Shown: piece after piece, positions 11,962 through 23,713 of the stretch
Layout of the letters: the number at the start of each line of letters is the position of its first letter
Position numbering within the stretch: position 1 is the first letter of the stretch
Assembly: GCA_011503125.2 (NCBI GenBank)
Contig: WWBZ02000001.1
Span: 5,828,001 to 5,892,000, forward strand
Direction of reading: 5' to 3'
DNA length: 64,000 nt
Origin: Botryosphaeria dothidea
Lineage: Eukaryota > Ascomycota > Dothideomycetes > Botryosphaeriales > Botryosphaeriaceae
Notes under the pieces: model-generated
Database searches by the model: none
Seen by the model: only the letters and a program-made list of their open reading frames with translations
What the model was told of the DNA's origin: nothing
Translations under genes and position numbers: made by a program

Positions 11962-12542
11962 ATTGTCCCCTTCTTACCACCGACAGCCATACCGATGACC
12001 GCCGTTGTATATGAGCGCATGCCATCTAGGAAAGTTTCAGGGCGCGTGTGAGGTTGCCGATGGATAATGCTGGGATTGGTATAAAGTGGGATTTAAGGTG
12101 GAATTAGCAGGATGAGGATGTCTCGAAATCCTCGCTTTTCGTAGGGGGAGCTTTGGATCCTTGGTTGGACGTCCAGAGTAATTTAAACGCGTGTATTCCC
12201 TCACTGCTCGGTTCGTCTAAACTTATGCGCTTTCAAGGGCTCTTTAAGCCAGCTTGGTGTGACCTCATTTTGAAACCAAGGTGGGGTGTTTCATCCTTAC
12301 TGGCTTTTCGTCTGGAACAGGCTACAACTATTTCTTGCACGTGGAAACTGTTTTCGCCCCCAATGTTCAGCTCCTTCCAGCTCTCACACTCCAGAATCTG
12401 CAAAAAGCCATCTTCTGACCCGCTTTCTCAAGCACCGAAATTCTGCAAAAGATAGTGGTCGCTTCATTTAAACGCATCAAAGATCTAACCATCAACATCC
12501 CTCAGGCTTTTACAAAGCGTCCTTCTCAAACAGAGATACGTC
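11962..12542. other. intergenic, no gene recognised
   Basis: 580 bp between the SNU13 stop and the HET gene; presumably 3' UTR then promoter. Nothing else seen. Confidence 0.45.
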
Positions 12543-14616
12543 ATGGCTCTTCCAGCGGCATTCGTTCTGGAGCAGGCTTACAAAAGCCTCCGCGAAGACC
12601 CTTTCTCGCCATGGACAATTTCTGCTTTTTACGATGCATTGAATCAACAGGAACCCAGCAGTATGTTTCGCTGTCATGTTTGCCTGGACCTACGTGGTAG
12701 CTTGGCCGATGGCACAATCAAGAGAACCTCGTATCCGACCCACGATATAGTATATCGGAATCTGATCGCAACCAGCAAGTCTGGCTGTTCCATATGCCGC
12801 ACCCTTCACTGCGCGGTTGTGGCATTCTGCCAGAACTTGGACATCCGCAACGTCTGTCTGTCATGGTCTGAGACTTTAAGGGACCGCGAAGACTCGCCAT
12901 TGAATGTTGATATCTACTATGATCCTGGAACCGCGTTTAATGACCCCCAACATATACAACTTTACCGCGAGCAAGGTAAGTCATCTTTGACTCCAGCTGT
13001 TTTCCCTCTTTCATGCTAACGGAATCGTATTAGAATCTCCTGTCACTCTTCCTATAGGGCGTGCCGGCACAGTTCTTCCCAACTCGAATTCCGAGCTCTC
13101 CAGAATACTCTACAAGAAGTGGCTCGCAAATTGCCTTAACAATCACGATGCTTGTGGACATCGCTCCGGGCCCTTGCCAACCAGGACGATCTTCGTTGGA
13201 TCCAAAATCTCAGCGTCATGTCTTCATGCCTCACAAGGGGAGAGCAAGCCATACGTAGCTCTGAGCCACTGCTGGGGAGGCATCGTCCCATTCCGGACCA
13301 TGCGTTCAAACATCGAGGAATTAAAAGCCCAAATCTCAGCAGATAAACTCCCAAGAACATTCACAGACGCAATCCGCATCACAAAAGAACTGGGCTGCGA
13401 CTACCTCTGGATCGACAGCCTCTGCATAATCCAAGACGACGCAGCAGACTGGCAAAAAGAGTCCGCGCGCATGGGCAGCTACTACTCCAACGCCATTCTG
13501 ACAATCGCAGCCGACTGCGCCTCCAACGGCCGCGATGGCTGCTTCGCGCCCCGAGAAAAGCACAGCTACACACCCTTCCGCATCCACGGCGACGAATACG
13601 GCATTCCCGCGTCGATCCTCGTGCGCCAGACCCCCCGGCGCCACCCCAACGAACACGACCCAGGCCACGTCTTCGGCCCCGACGATCCTCCCGGCTGGCT
13701 CTGCGAGCGCGCTTGGATATACCAGGAATGGGCTCTTTCCAGGCGGATCCTGCACTTCACAAAGAACGAGCTGGTCTGGGAGTGCGACACGGTCGAGGAA
13801 TGTGAATGTCAAGCCGGCGGCGGCTGGCGCCCGCAGAACTACCTCCGGCCGCGCAAAGGTAGCCGCTGTCCCACTGATCCGTACGCGCGGTGGCGCGGCA
13901 TGGTGCAAGAGCTGGCTCAGCGGAATTTGACGTATCATACCGACAGGCTTCCGGCTCTGGCTGGACTGGCTGAGCTGATGAAGAGGGAGACGAATGATGA
14001 GTATGTCTGCGGGATGTGGGCGAATGATCCGAGGTCTCTTCTTTGGTGTTCAATACCGTCTGGACGGATGAGGCGGCATGATTCTTATTATGCGCCTTCG
14101 TGGTCCTGGGCCTCGGTGATAAATGAGGTCAAATTTGGGGATGTCGAATGCGATCATGGAGACCAGGTGGACTACGCAAGAATCCTTGAGATGAGTTGGA
14201 TCCCTGCCACCTTGAATCAATATGGCCCGGCAAAGTCTGCTCATATGAGAATCGAAGGAGAAATTATGTCAGCGGAATACGATGGATTGAATTACTGTGG
14301 AATGGGTCATCTCATGATGAAGGAAGCATTGAGGTTGCTCCCATTTAATCTCGATGCATATTCAAGAGATGGTTCAACCAAGTTACCCACGTGTTTCACC
14401 ACTGGTGAAGTTTACTCTGGCGGAAAGGTGACGATACTGATAATTCTACGGGTCCGAAACGTCGATGATGAGAAGGTCCAATGGTTTGCGGGCTTGGTAT
14501 TGAAGCCCGTTGCAGAAGACTCTTCCACTCACCGAAGAATAGGGTTAGTGGACTCCAGGGAGACGAAATGGAAAGTGCCTCCCAAAGGGAAGATCAATGC
14601 AATCACAGTAGTTTAG
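12543..14616 (+). CDS. HET domain protein (heterokaryon-incompatibility type)
   Basis: Two exons, 12543-12975 and 13034-14616, giving 671 aa. An N-terminal cysteine pair region (FRCHVCLDL; SGCSICRTLH) is typical of HET proteins. The HET domain spans about residues 217-375 with all three blocks: YVALSHCWGG, then LGCDYLWIDSLCIIQDD, then LCERAWIYQEWALSRR. The C-terminal part has no recognised domain. HET proteins trigger cell death on fusion of unlike hyphae, but most members are untested. The single intron (58 bp) keeps frame, and no internal stop was found, so this copy looks functional, unlike the two decayed HET genes further along. Confidence 0.92.
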
Positions 14617-15115
14617 TCTTCTGCTGTGACATCGACGGAATCAAATCAACTCATGCACAGTGCTAGATTTTGGAATCTTCTACGGCAATCGATTCGTAGC
14701 TACACTGAAGAAAAGCCAGGCATGCACCACAAAAGAAACATGAAACTCAACACCTCACGCATCCAATGCTACCAACGCATCAAGACATAAATGGGACTCC
14801 AAATGCCGAACGCCGAATGCCAGAAAGTACATACAACACAAAGCTCATGTAAGAAATTTCCCGGAACCCGAACTCCGAACTCCTGATAAAACCAAAGAGA
14901 ACATCAAAAGTAGAAATGAAAACAAACTCACGCACGCACGACGATGGTAGTCCGGAACAGCAGCTAGAAAATATGCCTAAAACATGACAAAGCAAACACT
15001 TCTCAACCCAAAACTCTATCACTCGCCACAACCCCGTCTCTTCCGGACCGCTGAACCCCATCAGCGTCAACCTGACCACCCATCAACACCAAACCCGTCT
15101 CAGTAACACCGGACC
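14617..15115. other. intergenic, no gene recognised
   Basis: About 500 bp between the convergent 3' ends of the HET and Argonaute genes. The minus-strand frame 14780-15079 has no recognisable feature. Confidence 0.45.
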
Positions 15116-18100
15116 TCACATCCAGAACATGGTGTCGTTGAGGTTCTCATGCCATGGATTGCCCGTGGGATTCTGGCCCCTGTTCCAGTCCTCTTCAACC
15201 TCTCGCTTTGTGGCAGCATCGTCGTCAACCAAATTATGCTCCTTATCCCTGATTTTGGGTGGCTGATATGATCCGTCAAAGAACCTTTTCAGGTAGACGC
15301 GGCCTCTTTCGCAGAGACGGTCCGCGTAGAAGGCGGGAGGCGCGTACGAAACGGGCATGAGCGCGCGAACATAAGTGTAGCAGAGCTGGTTGGTCTGTAA
15401 CGGGTCAGCATTAGCCTCGTGGTTTCGGAACGAAGTGACAATGACGACTTACAAAATCTTGCAGGCCCTGGGCGTCGAAGCCCATGCCATTCTCCAGGAC
15501 CATGTAGTGAGTAGGCCTGGACGTGCCCTTGATACCGTTGTGTGAGACGAGGAAAAAGTCGAACCAGATTGGCGAGGTAATCGTCGACTCCACCATCGTT
15601 CCTGGGAGTACGTTTTTCGGATTATCTGGCAAGTTTTTGCATGTGACCCCGTTCTTTTCTTCGCCCGGATAGAGACGCGTGTGGTGGCGCTTTGTTGCCA
15701 CGATCGCGGTTAACTCGATTTTTGCGCCCAATCCCTCACACATCTTCTTGATGGACGCAATTTCGGAGTCCTGTACATCACTCCACTGGCTTCTACCGAC
15801 TCCATCACGGTAGTAGAGAATCTTATCAGGATAATGACCATTACGATTTTTGTATGCTTCCATGCGCTCGCGAACCATGCTTTGCATGTGACCGTCATCG
15901 ATCATCTGAGAATGTAGTTAGCCACGCACCGGGACCAGACGTCTTGGGAAAAATGCTCACCTCTCGTGCTTCCTTGTTATTGAGTGGAAATTGGTAACGC
16001 ATGGATCCTCCATAATTGCTAAACTCCTTGTCGAGAGTCCCAACAATAGCCGCGACCGATGGAATACCAGCTGAACTTCCAGGAGAAGGATGCGTTACAT
16101 CCGCTCCGAGTATCATGACGTTCCCACTTAGAGCTTTGCATGTCTCCTTGAGAGATTTTACCTCATGGTTCACGCCTCCCAACTTGAGATTGATCTTCAT
16201 GACCACATTTGCAACATAGCTGGAGAAATTGTTGTACTCTTTCACGTATTTCCAAGCCTTGGCTTTTTGGTCCAAATACGTTCTCGGCTTCCCTTCATTG
16301 TCGAAAGCCTTGTCGTAGTTGTTGTAGAACTTGTTAGTCCTTATGCAAAGGGATTGAATCCCTTCCCCCTGGTCGGCCACCTGTTTGAAGGCTGTGTAAG
16401 CCTCCTCGTATTGAGAAATGAAAATAACGAGGCTAGCATCTTCTTTTTGCGCTTCACGAATGAATTTAAAGAAGTCTTCCCGCTGTAGAGAATCATATGG
16501 AGAGTTTCCAAAAGTGGGTTCTTGGATGTCAATGTATTCGCGGACCACTCCAATGAATCTGTCATGGAACTCTGTAATTTGCTTCCCGCTCCACGGATGA
16601 ATGTAGTGGATACGAGATATTGGAGCATCTTCCGGCGTTCTCGCGTATTTTCTCTGAATCATGTCCCACTTGAAGGATCTAGCTCCTACCTCAATTTCTG
16701 CACTCTTTCGGTCCCGAAGCCGAACACTGATTTTTGGAGCATCAACTTGCCTGCACGGGACCGAAATTATTTTAGGAGTGATCTGAAAGCCAACACGGCT
16801 CTAAGATGCTGTCAGTTTCCACACCTGCTTCTATTCTTTGCGCTGTACTTACCAGGAATGCTTGGTTTGCAGGATTGTTTAGCGCCATGCACTGCAGGCC
16901 TTCCTGTGTTATCGCAACTGTGTTCATCCGTGGATCTCGGCAAGCAATTCCAATCATGTCAGCCTGTAGGCCTCTGCAGAGCTTTGGTCTGAATGGTTGG
17001 AATGGTAAGATGCGGAGCGTATGCGGAGCATAGTAGAGGGGCCGTTTCTCAGTGCCGAGATTCACGCTCCAATCTTGCTTGTTTCGGTCGTGAAGGTTCC
17101 CATAAGCTACCAATATGCGTCAGTCACAGTAATATTCAGGATTATCAAACTTTCTTCTTAACTTACTGCTCTGTATGTGATCGAACACGCTGATCTCTTC
17201 TGTCGCGAGTTTCCCTTTTTTCATCACCTCTTTCTCGAAAAGTTGCTTTTCCAGAGTATTTCCCAAATTCCTAATAGTCTTTTTCCTGAGGAATGGATCG
17301 GAACTCCTCTTCTCTGAGTCTGACAACTTCTTTGAGTCTCTTGCATGATCATACGTAATCCATACACGAACACCCTTCAGTATCTTCTCAAGATGGCATT
17401 TCTGGCTTGCCAAGTCACGCGGTAAGCTGAAATATTTGCCGGCGTTCTTGATGAAATCAATGAGCATCATGGGCCGGTAAAAAACACTTGTAGAGGTGTT
17501 AACATTGAGCAAAATCTTGCCCATACCAAGCCCAACAGTGGAAAAATATCCACGATGGCATACAAGAAGTGAATCGGAAGGCTCGAAATTTGGGTTGTCC
17601 CTGCGCTGTTTTGCCACCCCCTGAGCAATGCCATTGTAGCCACTCTTCCTGAAGATTCTGTTGTTTCCGATCTGGAAACTCTTAAAATCGGCGGTTGCGT
17701 TCTCCATTGCTCCTTTCAAAATGATCATGTTGAGAGCGCGGATGAAAGGCTCGATATTTTCTTGACGAGCGGACGGCCGCGTTACATAGTTTTTGAAGCT
17801 ATTCACTTCAATCCAGCCGAGGAAAACTAGCGAAAGCTCTTGCGGTTCTCCCGATGTGGAGAGAGCTTTGAAATACTGGGTCTCCATGGTAGCATTGTCT
17901 GGCGACGTGTCCTCTTGGTTGTAGAGCGGTTGCCACGACACGATATGTGATAAGCTGTCCGTGGCGAAGTCGCCGCGGCGATTTCTCAGAGTATTGGACT
18001 CTCGAACGAAACGCTCCATCTGATCTTTCTTTTTTCCACGAGCTACAGCGGAGTCAGCTCCAGTACCGCCAAGGGAGTACCTGTAGAGCTTGATGTCATC

Positions 18101-18910
18101 ATTCAGATTGAGAATGAGGTGGTTTGTAAGAACAGTGAGTCCTTCTTGCTCCTGGGCAAAACTAGTCCGAGGAGCGTATGACTCGTCCATCTCAGTGTCA
18201 CCAGTATCGAAGGGAATGTGGCCGCTAAAATCTGGTCGAGTATCAACACCGGTATGCTGGATATCTACGTTGTTGTCGGAAATGCCTCGTCTGGGTGGTA
18301 GTTGAGAAGCTGGCTCGAAATGGCTGATGAAAAAAGGCTCTGCATTAGGGACCAGAAAATCGGCGTGTTTCGGAGGACTGAGTCTGGAGCTTTCCACAAG
18401 AAATTTGAATTTGCGCTCCATTTGAAAACGTTCCTCTTCACTCTCGTTTGGCCAGGCGATGTTCTGTTGTGAGGCTGACTGATCCAAAGAGACCTTCTGA
18501 TCGCAGGCTGGCCAGACATGATTTGACTGGCCGCATCGACGGCACGAATTGTTATGAGCTAGCACGCGGGCAAGATCATCCAGGTTCCCAAAAACGAGGC
18601 CATCGTATTCTTGTTGTGGATCTTTGCGGCTGCCGCGTACCCGGTGTCCCTCAGCAGACATAACCCATGATTTGAAATCGCGCTCCCTGAAATAGCGGGT
18701 GGCAACATCCTGTCCTGGCCAACCAACGTTAGGGGGGCTTCTTGGCTTTGACTTAGGATTTTGAGCTCGCCGTGCCTGCTCATGCACTTCGAATTGAGAT
18801 GGCTGGTGCATGATATCGGCGAATTTGGCGCAATGGTCCAGTTCATGACCTGTGTTGCCGCAGCGAGGACAATATGCATTGAGGGCATCTCCGTTCTTGT
18901 TCGTGTTCAT
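15116..18910 (-). CDS. Argonaute protein with two N-terminal CCHC zinc knuckles
   Basis: Small-RNA-guided silencing protein. Five exons on the minus strand: 17167-18910, 16853-17106, 15961-16782, 15453-15905 and 15116-15394, giving 1183 aa, longer than a typical Argonaute (about 850-1050). Residues 1-140 carry two zinc knuckles: Cys14, Cys17, His22, Cys27 and Cys123, Cys126, His131, Cys136, both C-x2-C-x4-H-x4-C. Then come an N domain (from about 258, LTVLTNHLILNLNDDIKLY), the L1 linker (about 450-490, KILLNVNTSTSVFY), PAZ (about 500-680, diverged), MID (about 780-870, VIFISQYEEAYTAFKQ) and PIWI. PIWI has Asp894 (GADVTHP), Asp974 (YYRDGVG) and Asp1116 (PAFYADRLCERGR), a DEDD-type slicer set if a glutamate near 940 fills the fourth place. 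All introns are 55-70 bp and keep frame. The zinc-knuckle extension is part of exon 1, so the fusion does not rest on a splice guess. Confidence 0.9.
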
Positions 18911-19979
18911 AGTGTGATGAAAAAAGTTTGGTTGAAATTTGAGTAATAAAGAATCGCAATTTCACCAAGATTTGACTAGGGACTAAATGTAATCCACTGA
19001 CGTGAAATCCGCTATCTGGATGAAGAACACAGATCGCTTCTTCCATGCTCCTTTTATCTTCCAGGCAACGTCCATTGCCTACCTTCTGGATGGGTTGCTG
19101 GCGTGGGAGCGTGACGCCACAAACGGGGTTGTTTAAGTTTTCCAATATGCAAACAGTCATCATGGCGAGTTATCTTATTAGGTGTATGACGCAAAAAAAA
19201 AAAAAGAGAAGCAATCTGCCACTTTGGGCAAGCAAGGGTCGATCTTCTCATGGCTGGACAACATTCTGTGCCGCCAACGATGTGGATTTGCAAGAAACCG
19301 AGTAATCCAGGCCCGAAGGGATGAGTGTCGCAATGGTGGCAATTTCGCCGAGAATATATGGATCTGAATGTGATATGTCCTGCCACTTCAAGAGAGGAAA
19401 TAGTGAATGTATCTCCTCTAACTGGAAGCCGAATACTACAGTCAAGCCAGCAGCAGGCATTACAGCGAATAGAGACGGTGGATGTAGGGCGCGAAAGTCC
19501 TGGAATTTCGGATCACCTACTCGTGAAAGATTGTGCGGGACGGCGTAGTGTTTTGTTGGACCGGAAAACGGTGTTGGAATGTTAGTTGCTTGCAAGCTAG
19601 GCCACTGTGGTAAGCATGCCGTGCTTTACATCATAGCAGGTCAGAAAATGGCATGACCAGCCTGTCCGTGCTCAACCTTTCGATGGAGCTACAGAGGGAC
19701 CATAGAATCAAGGATGCGTATTACGATGTGCCGTATGGTTCGAAACATTCAGAAACCTCAGACAGAGAACTACAGCACCGCCAATACACCCATAATTCCC
19801 ACGTCATAAACCTCATGGATTAAGATTTCTTGTACTAAAGCCAAAGACAAACTCCGATCATGCAGACATGCCGGCCGTAAGGTGAAACCAAGAGTGCGTA
19901 TTCCGTTGCAAATCCTTGATCAGAACGAAGTGCGTTGCAAAGGAGGATCCTCAGTGACCGCAAACGCGACGATCAGCCG
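18911..19979. other. intergenic, no gene recognised
   Basis: 1.07 kb. It should include the Argonaute promoter. It has an A-rich run at 19193-19204. Reading frames here on both strands show no known feature. Confidence 0.45.
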
Positions 19980-21604
19980 CTATCTTCCCGTCTCGGGCAG
20001 GACATATCTCCTCTCGACATCCATTTCGCGATCGGCTTCGTCTTCACCTTCGAAGCGCAGACGCACGAATCCTTCTCTTAGCTCACCGAGAGCGCCACCA
20101 ATTTCTTTTCCATCTTTCTTGAGACCCTTTCCTGCGCGAGAAGCGACGACTTCAGCTTTGTAGAACGTGGTTGTGCCGGGGTAGACAGCCAGGACGTTTT
20201 TCCTCAGTGGTAGTTCCGAAAGTCCAGCGTTGGTGGCCGGAATAGGTACAAGGTTGTTCACGGAAGCACGGTACGGCTGCAATGGAGTAGAAGGGTCCGG
20301 ATCAGAGTCAATGATTTCGTACCTGTATCACGCGTTAACCATATCAGACGCAGACACGCGCTAAGCCAAATGGACGTACCGCCGTTGTTTTCCCTCGCCA
20401 ATGACGGATGTGACGCTGCACAGGATGCCTTCGCCTTCTGTGTTCTTCTGCTTGTTGCGGTAAAAGACCTCAGTGCCGACACTGAGACGATGCCGATCGC
20501 CGATGGTGGAGACTTTTAGGAGCGTAGTCAGTCTAACCTTTTGCTGTTCGATGTTCGGTTTCTCTGCCTGGAGGACAGACTGAGCCCGTCAACTTTACCT
20601 TTGACGCTGTCCATACTGTCGTTGCCGTCCTCCACTTTGACGCTGGTTTCCCGGCCGGCGCCAACACTGGTACTCCTGCTTCCAGCCTTGCTGCTAACTC
20701 CCAATCGATCCTTGATGCCCGAGCTTAGAGAGGGCTTGGGAGAGTCCGCGATCGAATCAGTGTCATCATTGGAGGCATGGTCGATCTTGTTCCGTTTTGG
20801 GTTGCGTTGGGCTTTCGAACTGGCATGGCGGGATCCGTTGGAAATGGCATCTGGAGAAGTTGCTGAGGCGGCGCGAAGTGCTGAGAGTAGCTCTAGACCC
20901 TGGGTGATGGACATGTTGCTGTCTGATGATGAACCATCCGTCATGCTGTTGATAGCCTCGTGGAGACGGATGTTTTTCCGAACCAAATCATCAAGTTCGT
21001 TGTCTATATCAGCCGGGGGCATTTCCCCACGAGCTGCATCCCGGGTCAGCATTGGATGTTCGAGCAAGGCAGTGAGTGCATAGCGACCTCTTGCCGGGTT
21101 TGTATGAATGAGGTATCTGTGGGGGTTCCGTATGGTCCGACATGGGACCGTGGCACGTGATAGGTAACGACATGTGGTTGTGCAAAATACAACAAGAACG
21201 AGACGGGAGGCAAATGATGACAAAAGACGATGCGCGCAGGAGGGGTCGATGATCAATCACCTTCGATAGCTTGTTGGGCCACGCCGAGCTCAAAAATACG
21301 CTTCTCAATCTCATTTGATTCTCTCTGCAAACTCCATCAGCTCAATCCGTTCGCGACAGTATGGCAAGCAGGGGTTTGTGTGGGGGACGGCAACAAACTC
21401 AAGGTACGAGCAAGAGTCGGCTTCGTGTAGAGCCAGTCCAGATGCCCAGACAGGAAGGTTAAGATATTGCGACGAAACAAAGCGGGAACTTACTACTAAC
21501 TGATCGACTTTCTTGGCATCGGCGCGGAGCTGGTTCCAGATGCTACGCTCCTCGTCGGCGTCATCTTTGAGTTGAGCGCCGCGAGGTCTGCTTCGGGAAG
21601 TCAT
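19980..21604 (-). CDS. sgf29: SAGA-associated factor 29 (SGF29), tandem Tudor protein
   Basis: Chromatin reader of H3K4me2/3 in the SAGA acetyltransferase complex. Five exons on the minus strand: 21494-21604, 21261-21324, 20599-21033, 20380-20512 and 19980-20322, giving 361 aa. The N-terminal half is helical (ADIDNELDDLVRKNIRLHEA) with a Ser-rich linker containing SVKVED. The C-terminal tandem Tudor (about residues 205-361) includes RLSVGTEVFYRNK, EGEGILCSVTSVIGEGKQRR, YEIIDSDPDPS, then VLAVYPGTTTFYKAEVV and FEGEDE near the end. The exon 3 donor is the GTAAAG at 20593-20598 rather than a downstream GTTAG, since only the former restores frame. Introns of 169 and 227 bp early in the gene are longer than usual here. 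Confidence 0.88.
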
Positions 21605-22155
21605 GGTACGCAGGTTGGTGGTGGTGCGGAGGGGAGAGGTAGGTTGGTGCGCCGCCTCGCGTTCCTTGCTCTTTTCTCCGCGTTCGCTGCGCGGGGGTCG
21701 GGGAGAGGATCAAGAGGGCATTGAAGCGTGTCGGGGGCGTGCGATTGCGAGGCGATGCGCGCGGACTTGTCTCGAGGCACAAACACGCGCTGACGACCGC
21801 AGAGCTCCAGACGAAAGAGCGGTGGAGAAGGAGAACCACGGGCGGCGGCGGCGCGAGTGCAATGGGAGGTTGGGCTGTGGTGCTGCGATTGTCGTCGAGC
21901 AGCAGCTGCACACGCGCATTCATTCGCATGCCGCGCCGCCGATCCTCCTGGACCCCTGCCGGCGCACGGAAGCCTCGCCAAGCCCAGCAGTCCCCGCCGC
22001 CAGTGCGGGCGGCATGCCTGTTCTGTCTCCAGTGTGACGTTGGACGCGAGGGACTTAACCACCCACCGTCAACCTTTTTCCTCTGACTGCCGCAAACGTC
22101 GCGCTCCCTCTTCGCTCGGTCTATATTATCGCGGCCTCGCTCCACCCCTGTCACC
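21605..22155. promoter_or_regulatory. bidirectional promoter, SGF29 / mannose-6-phosphate isomerase
   Basis: 551 bp between two divergent start codons, GC-rich. Long frames on both strands (for example 21561-22208 minus) are artefacts of GC richness. No specific site assigned. Confidence 0.55.
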
Positions 22156-23713
22156 ATGCAGGTTCCTCTGCTCCGACTGCAGTGCGGTAAGTCTTCAGTC
22201 TGCGTCATCCTCCTGCGCTACCCCGCTAACACCACTGCGCAGGCGTAAACAGCTACGATTGGGGTACGTGACCCGCCAACACCTGCGGATTTCCTCGACT
22301 CGAGCGAAGCGCTTTTCAATTGCAAGACCTGACCTCTCACAGGCAAGGTTGGCTCCACCTCCGCCGCTGCCAAATTCGCCGCCGCAACGCCCTCGAACGA
22401 GCTCAGCATCCAAGATGGCAAGCCCTACGCCGAACTGTGGATGGGCACACACCCATCGCTGCCATCCAAAGATGTTGCAACCCAACGTACACTCTTGGAC
22501 TTGGTGCAGGACAACCAGATGCTCATGGGCCGTGAAGTCACAGAGCGCTATGGTGGCAAGCTGCCTTTCTTGTTCAAGGTTCTCTCCATCCGCAAGGCTC
22601 TGAGCATCCAGGCCCACCCGAACAAGAAGCTTGCAGAGCAGCTGCATGCCAAGGACCCTAAGAACTACCCTGGTACGCCTGCATCTCTGGAGACTCTATA
22701 CTATTGGTATGGCTGACTGGATCGGTGGCTTGCCAGATGACAACCACAAGCCCGAAATGACCATTGCTGTCACTCCCTTCGACGGCCTCTGCGGCTTCCG
22801 CCCTCTCTCCGAGATCGCCCACTTCCTCGCTACAGTTCCTTCCTTCCGCAAGCTCGTCGGTGAAGACGCGGCTACAAACTTCGAGAACACAATCAAGGGC
22901 CGAGAGACCTCCCAGTCAGAGGAAGACACCAAGGCGAACAAGGAAGTTCTTCAGAAGGCCTTCACGTCCCTCATGACCACCACCGCCTCTGAAGTTGAGT
23001 CCGCCGCACAAGAGCTCGTCTCCGCCGCGCAGTCCGAAGGCGAATCCTTCGCCGGCAGCGGCGGACCCAGCAATGACGGTGCTGAGCTTGCCGAGCTGGT
23101 CCAGCGCCTCTCCAGTCAGTTCCCTGGCGATATCGGGCTGTTCGTGCTGTTCTTCCTCAACTACGTCAAGCTGGACGTCGGCGAGGCCATGTTCCTCAAG
23201 GCCGACGACATCCACGCTTACCTCTCCGGCGACATCATCGAGTGCATGGCATCGTCGGACAACGTGGTGCGCGCGGGTTTCACGCCCAAGTTCAAGGACG
23301 TCGACACTCTCACGAGCATGCTGACCTATTCATACGCCCCCATCGAGGAGCAGAAGATGCAGCCCAAGGACTATTCGTACGTGACACACAACACCAAGTC
23401 GTACAGCTCTGCTAGCGACAGCGAGCTGTATGACCCGCCGATCGAGGAGTTCAGCGTTGTGCGTACTGCACTGAAGGCACCTGGCGCGAAGGCGACTTTT
23501 GATCCCATCCAGGGCCCTAGCATTATACTGTGCACATCGGGTAAGGGCACGATTGCGGTGGGACCGAAGAAGGAGCCTATCGAGCCTGGATATGTGTATT
23601 TCGTGGGCGCGACGGCCGAGTGTGTGATCGAGAGCGAGACTGAGAAGGGCGAGGAGTTCGTGACCTTCAAGGCCTTCTGCGAACTGGAAGGTGAGAGCAA
23701 GAGTTCTTTGTAA
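22156..23713 (+). CDS. mannose-6-phosphate isomerase (type I, zinc)
   Basis: Interconverts fructose-6-phosphate and mannose-6-phosphate in the cytosol, feeding GDP-mannose for glycosylation and cell-wall mannan. Four exons: 22156-22186, 22243-22263, 22343-22672 and 22737-23713, giving 452 aa, normal for fungal type I enzymes. Blocks seen: [13 protein letters not shown] (N-terminus), [32 protein letters not shown] (zinc-site region), [20 protein letters not shown] (second zinc-site region), and [20 protein letters not shown] (active-site signature with the conserved arginine). The second exon is only 21 nt. Intron 3 (22673-22736) joins KNYP to DDNHKPE as expected. Confidence 0.95.

Noticed and set aside
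20528..20538. GTTAG donor for SGF29 exon 3
   Set aside because: It would put the Tudor exons out of frame; the GTAAAG donor (20593-20598) keeps frame and family sequence.
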